This document shows, in pieces, positions 15,277 through 24,563 of a DNA stretch of 64,000 nt. Under the pieces are notes generated by a model. That model searched no databases, was not told the origin of the DNA, and saw only the letters and a list, made by a program, of their open reading frames with translations. Source of the DNA: Liminaster sp045576355 (GTDB taxonomy: Bacteria > Bacteroidota > Bacteroidia > Bacteroidales > UBA3663); the NCBI GenBank assembly GCA_045576355.1, contig JAZNGG010000038.1:1-64000 (forward strand), given 5' to 3'. Within the stretch, counting starts at the first letter, position 1, and every line of letters starts with the position of its first letter. The position numbers and the translations under genes were made by a program.

Positions 15277-16680
15277 ATGGAAGAGACTATTGAGACTATT
15301 CAGAGAGAACAGCGGACGAAGCATCTTGCAGAGATGCCGATTAAAAAATTACTTTGGCAATTCGCTTTGCCTTCTATCATTGCGATGTCTGCTAGTTCTA
15401 TTTATAATCTATGCGATTCGATATTTATTGGTCATGGTGTAGATTCCATGGCAATTGCAGGTTTAGCCATTACTTTCCCATTGATGAATATATCGTCTGC
15501 CTTTGGTGCCATGATTGGCATTGGAAGTGGTGCATTAACTTCAGTCCGTTTGGGTGAGGGAAATAAGAAGCAAACTTCCATAATTTTAGGAACATTGCTT
15601 CGTATGGATTTTATCATTGGTCTAATAATTACTACTTTAGGATTGATTTTTTTAGATCCAATATTGAGATTATTTGGAGCTAGTGATGCTACTTTGCCCT
15701 ATGCTCGTGATTATATGCAGATTATTTTAATGGGTAATATTGTTACTCACTCTTTTTTGGGCATGAACGACATTATGCGAGCATCCGGTTATCCGGAGAA
15801 GGCGATGTGTGCTCAACTGATCGCAGTAATTACTAATATAATTTTAGATTATATTTTTATTTTTGTATTTCATTGGGGGATGAGAGGCGCTGCCATTGCT
15901 ACTGTATCTGGACAGGTTTTGGCCCTTATCTTTGAGATTCTACATTATAGGAAAAAGAGTAGTGTAGTTCATTTTACAAGAGAAAGTTTGAAATTCAGTT
16001 GGCAGATTGTTCGTAATATTTTGGCTGTAGGTGTAAGTCCGTTTTGTGTAAATGTGTGTGGTTGTATTGTAGTGATTTTTATAAATAAGGCTTTGATGAA
16101 CTATGGAGGAGCAGATGGGGATATGTATGTGGCTTCTTATGGAATCGTAAACCGTTTAGGCATGTTGTTGGCTATGATGGTTGCAGGTTTTTCACAGGGA
16201 CTACAGCCTATAGCCGGTTTTAATTTGGGTGCGAGAAAATATGATCGAGTAAAAAAAGTTCTTAAGTATGCCTATATATGTGCCACATGCATCATGGTCG
16301 TTGGATATCTTGTTATCACACTTTTCCCGCATCAGCTGACAATGATGTTTACGACCGATGAGCAATTGATAGAGATTAGTGCTTATGCTTTAAGGTTGGC
16401 TCTTTGTATGTTCCCCATTGTCGGAGGACAGATGATTACTATAGCATTTTTTCAAGCGATTCGTCAAGCACGAAAAGCTATATTTTTGTCTATGACTAGA
16501 CAGTTGTTGTTTTTGTGGCCGCTTATATTACTCTTACCTATATGGCTAGGACCGGATGGTGTATGGTGGTCAATGGTTATCTCTGATGCTATTTCAAGTT
16601 TGTTAGGAGTTATTTTATTGTGTCAGCAGATTAAGAAGTTTTCATCTTTTAAAAATGTTTCCTCTGTTGTTTCTTCTTAA
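15277..16680 (+). CDS. MATE family efflux transporter
   Basis: A 467-residue inner-membrane exporter of the MATE (multidrug and toxin extrusion) family, which uses Na+ or H+ gradients to export drugs or metabolites. It has about 12 hydrophobic segments. The N-terminal segment shows the MATE pattern MPIKKLLWQFALPSIIAMSA followed by SSIYNLCDSIFIGH, and FAMIGIGSGA-like text near residue 80 (AFGAMIGIGSGALTS). A second half begins around residue 235 with the matching repeat. Substrate is unknown. It has its own promoter and a leader of about 165 bases. Its last 32 bases overlap the 3' end of the convergent nucleotidyltransferase-fold gene. Confidence 0.93.
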   Translation: MEETIETIQREQRTKHLAEMPIKKLLWQFALPSIIAMSASSIYNLCDSIFIGHGVDSMAIAGLAITFPLMNISSAFGAMIGIGSGALTSVRLGEGNKKQTSIILGTLLRMDFIIGLIITTLGLIFLDPILRLFGASDATLPYARDYMQIILMGNIVTHSFLGMNDIMRASGYPEKAMCAQLIAVITNIILDYIFIFVFHWGMRGAAIATVSGQVLALIFEILHYRKKSSVVHFTRESLKFSWQIVRNILAVGVSPFCVNVCGCIVVIFINKALMNYGGADGDMYVASYGIVNRLGMLLAMMVAGFSQGLQPIAGFNLGARKYDRVKKVLKYAYICATCIMVVGYLVITLFPHQLTMMFTTDEQLIEISAYALRLALCMFPIVGGQMITIAFFQAIRQARKAIFLSMTRQLLFLWPLILLLPIWLGPDGVWWSMVISDAISSLLGVILLCQQIKKFSSFKNVSSVVSS

Positions 16681-17761
16681 AATAGCGTAGGGTTCTGGTA
16701 ATAATAAACCACCGTACTTCAGAAGGACAAAGCCAATAAAATTTCTTATTTTGGGAAATATAAGATTTCAAATTGCGAAGGTTGCCGGAGAGAGTATGAT
16801 GATCATGGTGAATGCTGCTTTGGCGCCCGAAGTTTCCGCTTTTCATTATGTAGTCAAATAGTTCTTCTGCGCGTCGAGGAGAGGTGTTTAATAGTGCCCA
16901 ATTCCAATTTTCGGGAGGAAGGTTGAAATATCTTATAGCAATGTATATTAAAGCAAAGAATGCTTCTTGGTGATTCATGTTTTTAAGATAGGAGAGGACT
17001 TTACTAACATCCATGTTATTGCCATGCTTATGCATCAACATTATCCAATCGCAAACGTGCCTTAAGCCAATTCCTTCTGTTAGAATGTGGTGAATTGTGT
17101 GTGCTATTTGATAGGAACACTCCCATTCAGGGGTAAAGATTGGTATGGGATGATTTCCGATTTCTAATGTTGTAATTTTGTCTGTGTAATCTACGTTTTT
17201 TAGGTACTTGATTGCAGAAGGGCTACATACATCTATGAGTAAGTAGTGCAATTCGATCATTATATTATCTCCGAACATATATCCCTCGTGCTTTTCCGGA
17301 GCACTTTCTGTAAGAATTCCTCCTGAGTTAGCCAATAAAGAACAAGCTTTCCTAAAATTATTGTCTAATATTAAAATATCAATATCTCCCCCCTTCCGAC
17401 GTATAGGATTGGGATAATGGGCGGCTGATGCGTGCCCCTTGATTAATACAAACCGAATGTTATTGGCAGTGAATAAATCATATATTTTTAAGATTGTATC
17501 TTGTAAAGCTAAATAATGGCGTTCAGTTTTAATTGTGCTGCAGATCCATTTCATTCGCCAATAGAGAGAGGGTTGTTTTTCTTCAGGTAGTTGGATTATC
17601 CCTTCGTATATCAGAGCAGCACAAGTATGATCTTTTGCGATTTTTCGGATTTCTTCCCATTGGATATCAGAGAGAGCGTTTAGGTTTTCTATTTCATCTT
17701 GTATCGATGAAATGCCCATGCCTAAACGAAGTAAAGATAGAATCTGTGGTGTATATTGCAT
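16649..17761 (-). CDS. nucleotidyltransferase-fold protein (NTP_transf_5-like)
   Basis: A 370-residue protein of the uncharacterised nucleotidyltransferase family often found near polysaccharide genes. The key region is near residues 105-130: FVLIKGHASAAHYPNPIRRK followed directly by GGDIDILI, which supplies the GG and paired Asp of the polymerase-beta fold. It is followed by a metal-site-like IMIELHYLLI, then a helical C-terminal half with HTIHHILTEGIGLRHVCDW. The frame extends to a TTG at 17776, but ATG 17761 is the likelier start. Substrate is unknown. It overlaps the MATE 3' end tail to tail and ends in a basic stretch (KKKQQRKHF). Confidence 0.75.
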   Translation of the reverse strand: MQYTPQILSLLRLGMGISSIQDEIENLNALSDIQWEEIRKIAKDHTCAALIYEGIIQLPEEKQPSLYWRMKWICSTIKTERHYLALQDTILKIYDLFTANNIRFVLIKGHASAAHYPNPIRRKGGDIDILILDNNFRKACSLLANSGGILTESAPEKHEGYMFGDNIMIELHYLLIDVCSPSAIKYLKNVDYTDKITTLEIGNHPIPIFTPEWECSYQIAHTIHHILTEGIGLRHVCDWIMLMHKHGNNMDVSKVLSYLKNMNHQEAFFALIYIAIRYFNLPPENWNWALLNTSPRRAEELFDYIMKSGNFGRQSSIHHDHHTLSGNLRNLKSYISQNKKFYWLCPSEVRWFIITRTLRYFKKKQQRKHF

Positions 17762-17822
17762 AATAGTCCGTGACAATAAATGTTTGCTATATAAATTTTG
17801 TTTTAATAGTTGTAATCAAATA

Positions 17823-19118
17823 TTAAAATTTACTACTACTTTCTGTTAAAGCTTTTGCGACTATATACCCTGTTGTCCAGGCAGCTTGAAGATTAAATCC
17901 TCCGGTAATTGCATCTATATCGAGAACTTCACCGGCAAAGTAGATGCCCGGATATTTTTTGCTTTCTAATGTATCGTAGTTGATGTTAGATAGGGCGATT
18001 CCGCCGCAGGTAACAAATTCTTCTTTAAATCGATTTTTTCCTTTGATTTCATATACATCATGGGTAAGAATATTTACAATTCTATTTATATTCTTTTTTC
18101 CTAATTCTGACCATTTCCCATCTCCTCTTATTCCTGCACGTTGCAGGAGATAGGTCCATAATCTGGATGGTAGTGGTTGAGGATGTATATTGGCGATTTG
18201 TTTTAGAGGGTGATGTTGTATTATTTGTTGCAGCATTGTATGAATTTCTTCCTCATTCATACTATTACACCAATTGATATATATGCGAGTGTGATAATTG
18301 TTTTCTGCTAATAATCTTGCGGCATGTGAAGAGAGTTTTAAAGCCGCAGGTCCGCTAATGCCCCAATGTGTGATAAGAAGTGTCCCTTCTGCTTTTATTT
18401 TACTCCCTACAATTCCGATAGAAGTGTTGTTTACTACAGTTCCCATAAGAGCGGTCAATGCCCTTTCATCCGGTATATTAAATGAAAATAGTGCCGGTAC
18501 GGGGTCTATAATGTTTAGCTCGAGACTATTAAGAAAATCGAGTTTATTTCTCTTTGGCGCTCCTCCGGTAGTAATTACTATGGCGTCAGCTATAGCAGGG
18601 GGCAATGATGTATTAAACGATATGGTGTAGTTATCTACGTGAGTTCTACAACACTTAGGACAGTTTATGTCGTCTCCAGATTTTAATTCAGCAGAGGGAG
18701 ACTTTATTATACTTGAAACTTTGTGATTAGTTTTTATTAAGATGCCAAGTTCATGTGCACGATGCAGTAACATATTTACGATTTCTCCTGCATCTTGAGA
18801 GCATGGAAAAACGCATTGATCCTCTTGTGTTAAGAGGCGGATGCCATGTTTTTCAAACCACTTGCAGGTATCTTTATTATCAAAAACATGAAATGCTCGT
18901 TTGAGTAATTTGTCACCTCTGGGATATGCTTCTGACAAATTATTGATACCTATAAAAGAATTAGTCAGATTGCATCTTCCTCCTCCGGTTATAGATAATT
19001 TTGCCATTGGACGAGAGGCGCTTTCATAAAGTGTTACTTGTAAAGAGGGATTGATCTCTTTCAAGTTGATTGCGGTAAACATTCCGGCTGCACCGGCTCC
19101 AATTATGGCAATATTCAT
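17823..19118 (-). CDS. NAD(P)/FAD-dependent oxidoreductase, HI0933/YhiN family
   Basis: A 431-residue flavoprotein of the HI0933 family. The FAD-binding GAGAAGM loop is at residues 7-13, the family motif GGGRCNLTN at 45-53, and the C-terminal FAD motif GIYFAGEVLDIDAITGGFNL near 395-415. The role is not settled; members are soluble and of unknown substrate. One oddity is a short cysteine-containing insert (INCPKCCRTH) in the middle domain, which could bind metal but may be lineage variation. It lies alone between the nucleotidyltransferase gene and the ExbB/ExbD cluster, whose terminator lies just upstream. Confidence 0.88.
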   Translation of the reverse strand: MNIAIIGAGAAGMFTAINLKEINPSLQVTLYESASRPMAKLSITGGGRCNLTNSFIGINNLSEAYPRGDKLLKRAFHVFDNKDTCKWFEKHGIRLLTQEDQCVFPCSQDAGEIVNMLLHRAHELGILIKTNHKVSSIIKSPSAELKSGDDINCPKCCRTHVDNYTISFNTSLPPAIADAIVITTGGAPKRNKLDFLNSLELNIIDPVPALFSFNIPDERALTALMGTVVNNTSIGIVGSKIKAEGTLLITHWGISGPAALKLSSHAARLLAENNYHTRIYINWCNSMNEEEIHTMLQQIIQHHPLKQIANIHPQPLPSRLWTYLLQRAGIRGDGKWSELGKKNINRIVNILTHDVYEIKGKNRFKEEFVTCGGIALSNINYDTLESKKYPGIYFAGEVLDIDAITGGFNLQAAWTTGYIVAKALTESSSKF

Positions 19119-19191
19119 GAGTGTAGGATATGAAAAATAAAATAATATGACTATTGAGGGATGCTATTATAAGCATTATTATAAATATAAA

Positions 19192-19224
19192 GCGATGTGT
19201 CTTAAAAAAATTTTGACACATCGC
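19192..19224 (-). terminator. terminator of the exbB-exbD cluster
   Basis: GCGATGTGTC (19192-19201) pairs exactly with GACACATCGC (19215-19224). It lies 40 bases past the last exbD stop on the minus strand. Confidence 0.7.
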
Positions 19225-19264
19225 CCTTTATTAAGAGTAAGAATAATAATATTATAAATCAATA

Positions 19265-19714
19265 TTATTTTCTAGCTGCATAAGAGATCTTCAAGCATTG
19301 TGCTTTACGCAACTCTGTCTTGAGTTCTGTTACAACACCCATCTTGGTGTCAGAGTCAATCTTCATATTGATCTGCATTTTGGGCTGATCAGCTTCCTTC
19401 ATAGACTGACGTTGCTGAGTCATTTTTGGCACGATATTTTCAATTTCAACAAAGTCATCGTTAAACTGAATACGTGCTTCTGCACCAAATTTAGCTTCTC
19501 TCGGCTTACCTACTAAAAGTGTCGTAATGCAGGATTTATTTTCAAGCTTTACCACTTGTGAAGCCCTAGGAGTATTGACAGATACTCTTGGGTTATCCTC
19601 ACGCATGTGCGTTACTGCCATAAAGAAGAACAAGAGTGAGAACACCAAGTCAGGGAGTGATGCGGTGTTCAATTCCGGCATTTCTTTCTTTTGTCTGTTA
19701 TTAAAATTTGCCAT
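19265..19714 (-). CDS. exbD: ExbD/TolR-family biopolymer transport protein (second copy)
   Basis: A 149-residue inner-membrane protein of the ExbD/TolR family. With ExbB it forms the proton-driven motor that energises TonB. One N-terminal membrane segment (LPDLVFSLLFFFMAVTHM, residues 20-38) carries the conserved Asp at its start; the rest is a periplasmic domain. It is the last gene of a four-gene cluster, 13 bases after the first exbD. It begins with a short basic head (MANFNNRQKKE), as is usual. It is shorter than its partner; the pair may form a heteromeric stalk (inference). Confidence 0.92.
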   Translation of the reverse strand: MANFNNRQKKEMPELNTASLPDLVFSLLFFFMAVTHMREDNPRVSVNTPRASQVVKLENKSCITTLLVGKPREAKFGAEARIQFNDDFVEIENIVPKMTQQRQSMKEADQPKMQINMKIDSDTKMGVVTELKTELRKAQCLKISYAARK

Positions 19715-19727
19715 ATCTTATACCTCC

Positions 19728-20339
19728 TTATTGATATTTAGCGTTAGCCTCTGAGATGTTCATTGGATAAAAGTCCTTGATGGCTTTTGCTTCTTCGTTG
19801 GTCAACTGTTCTTCGTCGTAGTCTTTGCCAAACTGTTGTTTGCACAATTCTTGACGTAACTCGTTGTATGCTGCTACAAGTTCATTTTGTACTTCGATGT
19901 ACTTTTCGTAGCTTGTACCATAGTCACACTGCAGAGAGATGACATGATTACGAGTGGTCATTACTGATGTTCCAAAGATAGAAGCAAGTTCAGGATTCTT
20001 TTCGATATTGACTTGGATTAATTCAGGACCGCGATCGCCGGTAAACTCTCCTTGGGCGGAGATGAAATTTTTGGCTTTCTCTTTCAAGTCTTTAACCTCC
20101 ATTACTTCGTCTGCAACCATCAAGTCATTGCTGGCATTGACGAGTACGTTGAGGATATTACGCTTTTTAATGTCCTGATTAGTCTGTTCTTCTGTCCAAC
20201 GGGGGAGAAGACGAGTCAAACCTGTATCAGTATCCATAGATGTGACCACCAAGAAGAAGATAAGCAATGTAAATGCCAAGTCGGCACTTGATGATGCATT
20301 GATACTTGGCGCTTTTCTTTTCTTTCTTGCCATAGTCAA
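19728..20339 (-). CDS. exbD: ExbD/TolR-family biopolymer transport protein (first copy)
   Basis: A 203-residue ExbD/TolR protein. The basic head MARKKRKAPSINASSSADLA leads into one membrane segment (FTLLIFFLVVTSMDTDTG), with the essential Asp just before it. The periplasmic part is longer than that of the second copy and ends with FYPMNISEANAKYQ. It starts 3 bases after the stop of the small membrane protein. Two unequal exbD genes behind exbB are the usual Bacteroidales arrangement. Confidence 0.92.
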   Translation of the reverse strand: MTMARKKRKAPSINASSSADLAFTLLIFFLVVTSMDTDTGLTRLLPRWTEEQTNQDIKKRNILNVLVNASNDLMVADEVMEVKDLKEKAKNFISAQGEFTGDRGPELIQVNIEKNPELASIFGTSVMTTRNHVISLQCDYGTSYEKYIEVQNELVAAYNELRQELCKQQFGKDYDEEQLTNEEAKAIKDFYPMNISEANAKYQ

Positions 20340-20342
20340 ATC

Positions 20343-20822
20343 TTATTTAATGAGTTTCTTTGCACCAAAACCTGCAACGAGAACGACTGTAAGAGCAACC
20401 ATAGCATAGATTGAATAGAGCCACATGTCAATCATTTTGACAGTAACTTCGCTATAGTGAACGTTCTCACCGTTGACGATTTTATTGATTTCTGTGCTAT
20501 CGCTGAGGAAATAACAAACGACGAGCAAAATAACAAAAGCTGCAAATGAACCGATGGTAACAAGTGTGCCTTTGGCATTCACTTTAAACATACGGCCTAA
20601 CTCAGCAACTGCAAAGCATAACAATAAAACGAGTCCTATTGCCATGACTGCATAGATCCAATAGAGCAAATGATCTAATCCCAACTCCGGGTACATTATG
20701 GTGCCTGTCGTTGTCGCCTTTTCAGCTTGTGGTCCAGTAAAGAACCATACTGCTATGCCAATGGTGACAATGAAAGCTGTCCAAAGTACTATGGTGGGAA
20801 GTACTGTTGAAAGTTTCTTCAT
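20343..20822 (-). CDS. small membrane protein of the ExbB-ExbD cluster
   Basis: A 159-residue protein with about four membrane segments (LPTIVLWTAFIVTIGIAVWF; LLYWIYAVMAIGLVLLLCFA; VTIGSFAAFVILLVVCYFL; YSIYAMVALTVVLVAGFGA). It has no recognised domain. It sits between exbB (15 bases upstream) and exbD (3 bases downstream), so it is almost certainly co-translated with the motor proteins, and the same gene order is common in Bacteroidales. A role as an accessory subunit of the motor is inference. Confidence 0.8.
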   Translation of the reverse strand: MKKLSTVLPTIVLWTAFIVTIGIAVWFFTGPQAEKATTTGTIMYPELGLDHLLYWIYAVMAIGLVLLLCFAVAELGRMFKVNAKGTLVTIGSFAAFVILLVVCYFLSDSTEINKIVNGENVHYSEVTVKMIDMWLYSIYAMVALTVVLVAGFGAKKLIK

Positions 20823-20837
20823 GATTCTAATACTTTA

Positions 20838-21557
20838 TTATTTACCAAGTTTGTGTTTGATGATCATGTCGAGAAGAGAGATAGAAGCGTCTTCCATATC
20901 GCTCACGATGCTCTCTACTTTGGAAAGGAGGTAGTTGTAGAATACCTGAAGGATGAGGGCTACGATAATACCACCGATGGTAGTAATCAAAGCCACCTTC
21001 ATACCAGATGCAACGACTGTTGCTGAGATGTCACCGGCCTTAACGATATCGTTGAACGCTTGCACCATACCTACTGCAGTACCCAAGAATCCGAGTGAAG
21101 GAGCTGCTGCGATAAAGAGGGTAATCCAAGAAAGGTTTTTCTCTAAGTAACCTGCTTGAAGACTGCCATAAGAAGAGATAGACTTGTCGATCTCATCGAG
21201 TGACTTGCCATCTTCGAGGCGCATAAGAGCCTGTGTGCAGATAGAGGCAATAGGACCACGAGTCTTGATACAAATTTCTTTTGCACCGGCAACGTCTCCA
21301 CTTGCAAGAGCCTCTTCGATTTGAGCTAAAAGTTTCTTTGTGTTAACTTCTGCAAGATTCAAATAGATGATACGCTCGATAACGAAAGCCATACCGAGGA
21401 CAAGTGTCAAAGCAACAGCTGCCATAAATTCCGGACCACCATCGATGAACTGATCTTTAAGAACGTGGTGGAAGCTTGTAGATTCTACAGCACCTTCCTG
21501 TGCGAATGTCACCAAAGCTGCGCTCATGAGTGACATGGTAACGAAAAATTTTTTCAT
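20838..21557 (-). CDS. exbB: MotA/TolQ/ExbB proton channel family protein
   Basis: A 239-residue inner-membrane protein that forms the proton channel of the TonB-energising motor. It has an N-terminal cleavable-looking segment (MKKFFVTMSLMSAALVTFAQ), a first membrane helix near residues 43-65 (FMAAVALTLVLGMAFVIERI), and the two-helix channel core near 140-210 (AAAPSLGFLGTAVGMVQAF, VASGMKVALITTIGGIIVAL), the PF01618 signature. It is first in the cluster exbB - membrane protein - exbD - exbD. A near-consensus -7 box (minus strand TTACTTTGC, 21626-21634) precedes it. Its partner TonB could be the gene at 44.2 kb. Confidence 0.93.
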   Translation of the reverse strand: MKKFFVTMSLMSAALVTFAQEGAVESTSFHHVLKDQFIDGGPEFMAAVALTLVLGMAFVIERIIYLNLAEVNTKKLLAQIEEALASGDVAGAKEICIKTRGPIASICTQALMRLEDGKSLDEIDKSISSYGSLQAGYLEKNLSWITLFIAAAPSLGFLGTAVGMVQAFNDIVKAGDISATVVASGMKVALITTIGGIIVALILQVFYNYLLSKVESIVSDMEDASISLLDMIIKHKLGK

Positions 21558-21724
21558 TTGATTGTTTGTTAAATTAGTTAGTGAATAATGTTGTTGTTAA
21601 ATGTGATTTTTATATTATTTCTCATGCAAAGTAACGGAAAAAAAATGATAAAAACATATTTTCGTCGATAAATGTTCGCTTTTTGTCGATATTTTCCCTT
21701 TTTTATCTATATTTTTCTCTCTTT

Positions 21725-22534
21725 TTACTCAATATTAAAAAGAATCTTTGCGTTTTGAGTTGTGATCTGGTCAATTTCCGTGATCCCTTTTCCAAATAAA
21801 TTAGCCAAATAATGAGCCGTATCGGAGACGTGTGCCGGTTCGTTTCTTTTACCCCGATGTGGGACAGGAGATAGGTAGGGGGCATCAGTTTCGATTACGA
21901 TGTGTCGAAGCCCGATGGCAAGAGCTGTTTCCGGTACTGTACTCTTTTTATATGTTACTGTTCCCCCTATGCCGAAGTAGAAGTCTCCATATTGCATGAT
22001 TGTGTGCGCTTCTTCTGCCGTTCCGGAGAAACAATGCATAACCCCTTTTATCCGTTTACCTCTATCTGTCGCCATTCGTTGCATTTGTGGAAGGAGTGGG
22101 ATAAATTCATGCATAGCATCTCTCATGTGGATTAGGAGAGGCATGGAGTAATCCCCTTCTCGCATGAGGCTATATTTGATCTGCTGCATAAACACAATTT
22201 TCTGCTCATCTAGTCGTGTTTGATCCCAATGCAGATCCAGACCGATCTCGCCGATAGCCTGAATTTCCGGATGTTGGTTTAACAGAGATAAAACTCTTGA
22301 TAATTGTTCCTCAATGTCTTCTGACATCTCCTCCGGATGTATCCCCAGAGTCGGTATGATGATGTCCGGAAAACGATGATATAATCGGATAACGCTTTCA
22401 AAATCATTCTCTTCTACACATGCTGATACGATTTTGACAACTCCGGCATTGCGTGCACGAGAGATAACTTCTTCGATGTCTTGTGTAAAGGTTTCGTCTG
22501 AAAGGTGGCAGTGCGTATCTATCATGTTATTCAA
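21725..22534 (-). CDS. tatD: TatD family metal-dependent hydrolase
   Basis: A 269-residue TIM-barrel metallohydrolase of the TatD family, members of which are 3'-5' deoxyribonucleases. Metal-binding and catalytic signs: DTHCHLSDE at the start, IGEIGLDLHW, HMRDA, VMHCFSGTAEEAH, and the late ETDAPYLSPVPHRGKRNEP signature. ATG 22534 is used; Met-4 (22525) is also possible. It follows the 242-residue unknown by 30 bases and the polyprenyl synthase gene before that, so the three probably form one operon. Length is normal. Confidence 0.93.
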   Translation of the reverse strand: MNNMIDTHCHLSDETFTQDIEEVISRARNAGVVKIVSACVEENDFESVIRLYHRFPDIIIPTLGIHPEEMSEDIEEQLSRVLSLLNQHPEIQAIGEIGLDLHWDQTRLDEQKIVFMQQIKYSLMREGDYSMPLLIHMRDAMHEFIPLLPQMQRMATDRGKRIKGVMHCFSGTAEEAHTIMQYGDFYFGIGGTVTYKKSTVPETALAIGLRHIVIETDAPYLSPVPHRGKRNEPAHVSDTAHYLANLFGKGITEIDQITTQNAKILFNIE

Positions 22535-22564
22535 AGTGCTGGTTACGATGTGTGGATTTTCTAA

Positions 22565-23293
22565 TTAAAAAATACCAGCTTGCCGTTTCTCTGCTTCCAT
22601 TTTCAATTTTTCAGACCTGCGATAATAGAATATCAATCCGAATTTGCGACATGCTTCCAGTTTTTGCTCCAAAGGCAAATCCTTGTATACCTCTTCTACC
22701 TGATTCCAAATGTCGAGAATCAACACATCCGCAGTTGGGCGCATCGCTGTTACCTCTTCCAGAGCCTTGGCAGAGGAGTTTTGAAGCATTTTTTGATTGT
22801 AATAGTTTTCGCTGAATATATTGAAATGCACTTTGACTTTGGCGATAGTTGGATTATAAATTGGTACTCCACCTTTGGCGATACGGGCATCTTCTGCTTT
22901 GATAATTCTTTCTCCCCACTCTTGCAACGAGGCTTCAGAGGTGAGATCCGGATTGCTGTAGTCTTCGGTTTTCAACCCATATTGTTCCTTGATTTCAGGA
23001 CGAAGTTCGCCTCTCATGACTGCCATATTGAGCACCTGTATGAAATGTGAAACGTAGAGTCGGGCAGAACGTAGATAGACACGATAGTTTTTACTCGCTT
23101 TAGATTGTAGTTGATAGCATTGAGTATATTGTTGGTGTACTCGAGTAAACTTATTAAGAAAAATTGAAGCATCTTGTATGGTGCGATAACTGAGAACAAG
23201 TTTCCCATTTTCTTTATATCCATCCATCTCGATAGCTTTTTTCAGGGCATAGATTCTGGATTGGTCTGTGTTGGGTAAACGGCGATATGGCAT
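22565..23293 (-). CDS. conserved hypothetical protein, Bacteroidales type
   Basis: A 242-residue soluble protein opening MPYRRLPNTDQSRIYALKKA, a start I associate with a conserved Bacteroidetes family of unknown function. It is mostly helical (SARLYVSHFIQVLNMAVMRG, LQEWGERIIKAEDARIAKGG) with basic stretches, and has no membrane segment and no recognised catalytic motif. It lies between the polyprenyl synthase gene (54 bases upstream) and tatD (30 bases downstream), probably in one operon. Confidence 0.75.
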   Translation of the reverse strand: MPYRRLPNTDQSRIYALKKAIEMDGYKENGKLVLSYRTIQDASIFLNKFTRVHQQYTQCYQLQSKASKNYRVYLRSARLYVSHFIQVLNMAVMRGELRPEIKEQYGLKTEDYSNPDLTSEASLQEWGERIIKAEDARIAKGGVPIYNPTIAKVKVHFNIFSENYYNQKMLQNSSAKALEEVTAMRPTADVLILDIWNQVEEVYKDLPLEQKLEACRKFGLIFYYRRSEKLKMEAEKRQAGIF

Positions 23294-23347
23294 AATTGGT
23301 ATAAAAATTATAATAAAATGTATGTAAAGGGAAAATATATATAATAA

Positions 23348-24328
23348 TTATATGTTACGATTGAGGAGCTGATCAGCCAGTTGTTTGAGGGGGAGTAAGC
23401 GCTCGGGAGAGACACTGATCTGATCGATCGCTTGCATGGCAATGGTGTGATAACTGATGATCTTTTCTCGGCACAATTGTTCCGCACCGCAAGATTTGAA
23501 TGTCTCAGTGAAGTATGCAATCTTCTCTGTCTCTTCCAAGCGAGCTGTCTTTGGGGATAGTTCACGAGTCATTATCTCTCTCTGCTCGGGTGTGGCAAGT
23601 TGTAATGCGTTGATGAGCAAGTAGGTCTTCTTGTTGTTTAAGATGTCTCCACCGATGCGTTTCCCGAATGTCTTGGAATCTCCATAGCAGTCCAACCAAT
23701 CGTCTTGCAATTGGAATGCAAGTCCGACATTCAGACCGAATTTATATAAGAGATCGGCATCTTTATCCGAAGCATGAGCAATGATGGCTCCCATTTTTAG
23801 AGCACATCCCAAAAGAACAGAAGTTTTTAGTTTGATCATCTGAAGGTATTCTTCTGTTGTTACTCCGGACCGTGTCTCAAACTCCATATCCAATTGTTGT
23901 CCTGCTCCGATTTCAAGATTGGTATCTGTAAAAAGATCAATGACCGGTTTTAAAATATCGGTCGGAACATCGGCAATCAGCCGATAGGCAAGCCCCTGCA
24001 TGGCATCACCGGAGAGGATTGCACTATTGGCATCCCACTTTATGTGTACCGTGGGACGTCCGCGTCGTTCTGCTGCGTTGTCCATCACATCATCGTGAAG
24101 TAATGTGAAGTTATGATACATCTCCAATCCTATGGCAGGACGTATAGCCGGATCGATTTCATCGGTAAATAGATTGGCAGCCATCAGCACAAGAAGAGGG
24201 CGTACTCTTTTACCACCGGCAGAAAGGGTGTATCGGACCGGGTCAAAAAGAGAAGGGACTTCTTGCGGGTATTCTAAGGTATTGATACCATGCTGAATGC
24301 GTTCAGACAATTCGTTAAGTGTAAACAT
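23348..24328 (-). CDS. polyprenyl (isoprenyl) diphosphate synthase
   Basis: Condenses isopentenyl diphosphate with an allylic diphosphate to make the long prenyl chain used for menaquinone or carrier lipids. From ATG 24328 the protein is 326 residues. A GTG at 24346 would extend it by six residues, but it lies inside the -7 box. Family motifs are clear: SAGGKRVRPLL near 36-46, the first Asp-rich motif LLHDDVMD with DDVMD at 79-83, RRGRPTVH just after, and the second, LQDDWLD, with DDWLD at 209-213. Chain length cannot be read with confidence. It is first in a probable three-gene operon. The ispH gene at 46.9 kb makes its precursors. Confidence 0.92.
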   Translation of the reverse strand: MFTLNELSERIQHGINTLEYPQEVPSLFDPVRYTLSAGGKRVRPLLVLMAANLFTDEIDPAIRPAIGLEMYHNFTLLHDDVMDNAAERRGRPTVHIKWDANSAILSGDAMQGLAYRLIADVPTDILKPVIDLFTDTNLEIGAGQQLDMEFETRSGVTTEEYLQMIKLKTSVLLGCALKMGAIIAHASDKDADLLYKFGLNVGLAFQLQDDWLDCYGDSKTFGKRIGGDILNNKKTYLLINALQLATPEQREIMTRELSPKTARLEETEKIAYFTETFKSCGAEQLCREKIISYHTIAMQAIDQISVSPERLLPLKQLADQLLNRNI

Positions 24329-24345
24329 GATGATATATTTTGCCA

Positions 24346-24353
24346 CAAATGTA
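24346..24353 (-). promoter_or_regulatory. -7 box for the polyprenyl synthase operon
   Basis: The minus strand reads TACATTTG, a full TAnnTTTG match, 18 bases before ATG 24328. It rules against the in-frame GTG at 24346. Confidence 0.6.
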
Positions 24354-24512
24354 CGAAGTTTTTTTTAATAAAACTTACTCTGTCTCAAAAAAAGTCGGAT
24401 ATTCTTTGTTTTATTTGTTCTGCATCTCAATGCTTCTTAATTTATGTGAGCGGATGTTTCAAAAGTAATAAAATATGTTTCTTATTAAAAAAATAAATGC
24501 AGTGAAAAGCTG

Positions 24513-24520
24513 TACCTTTG
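24513..24520 (+). promoter_or_regulatory. -7 box for the four-repeat secreted protein gene
   Basis: TACCTTTG followed by CA lies 43 bases before ATG 24564 and is a full match to TAnnTTTG. Confidence 0.6.
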
Positions 24521-24563
24521 CACCATTGTTAATTTATTTTTTTTAATCAATTGTTAAACAATA

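Noticed and set aside
22580..23050. 156-codon plus-strand frame opposite the 242-residue unknown
   Set aside because: Antisense to a gene with better protein character and operon context; Phe/Ile/Cys-rich composition is typical of a shadow frame.
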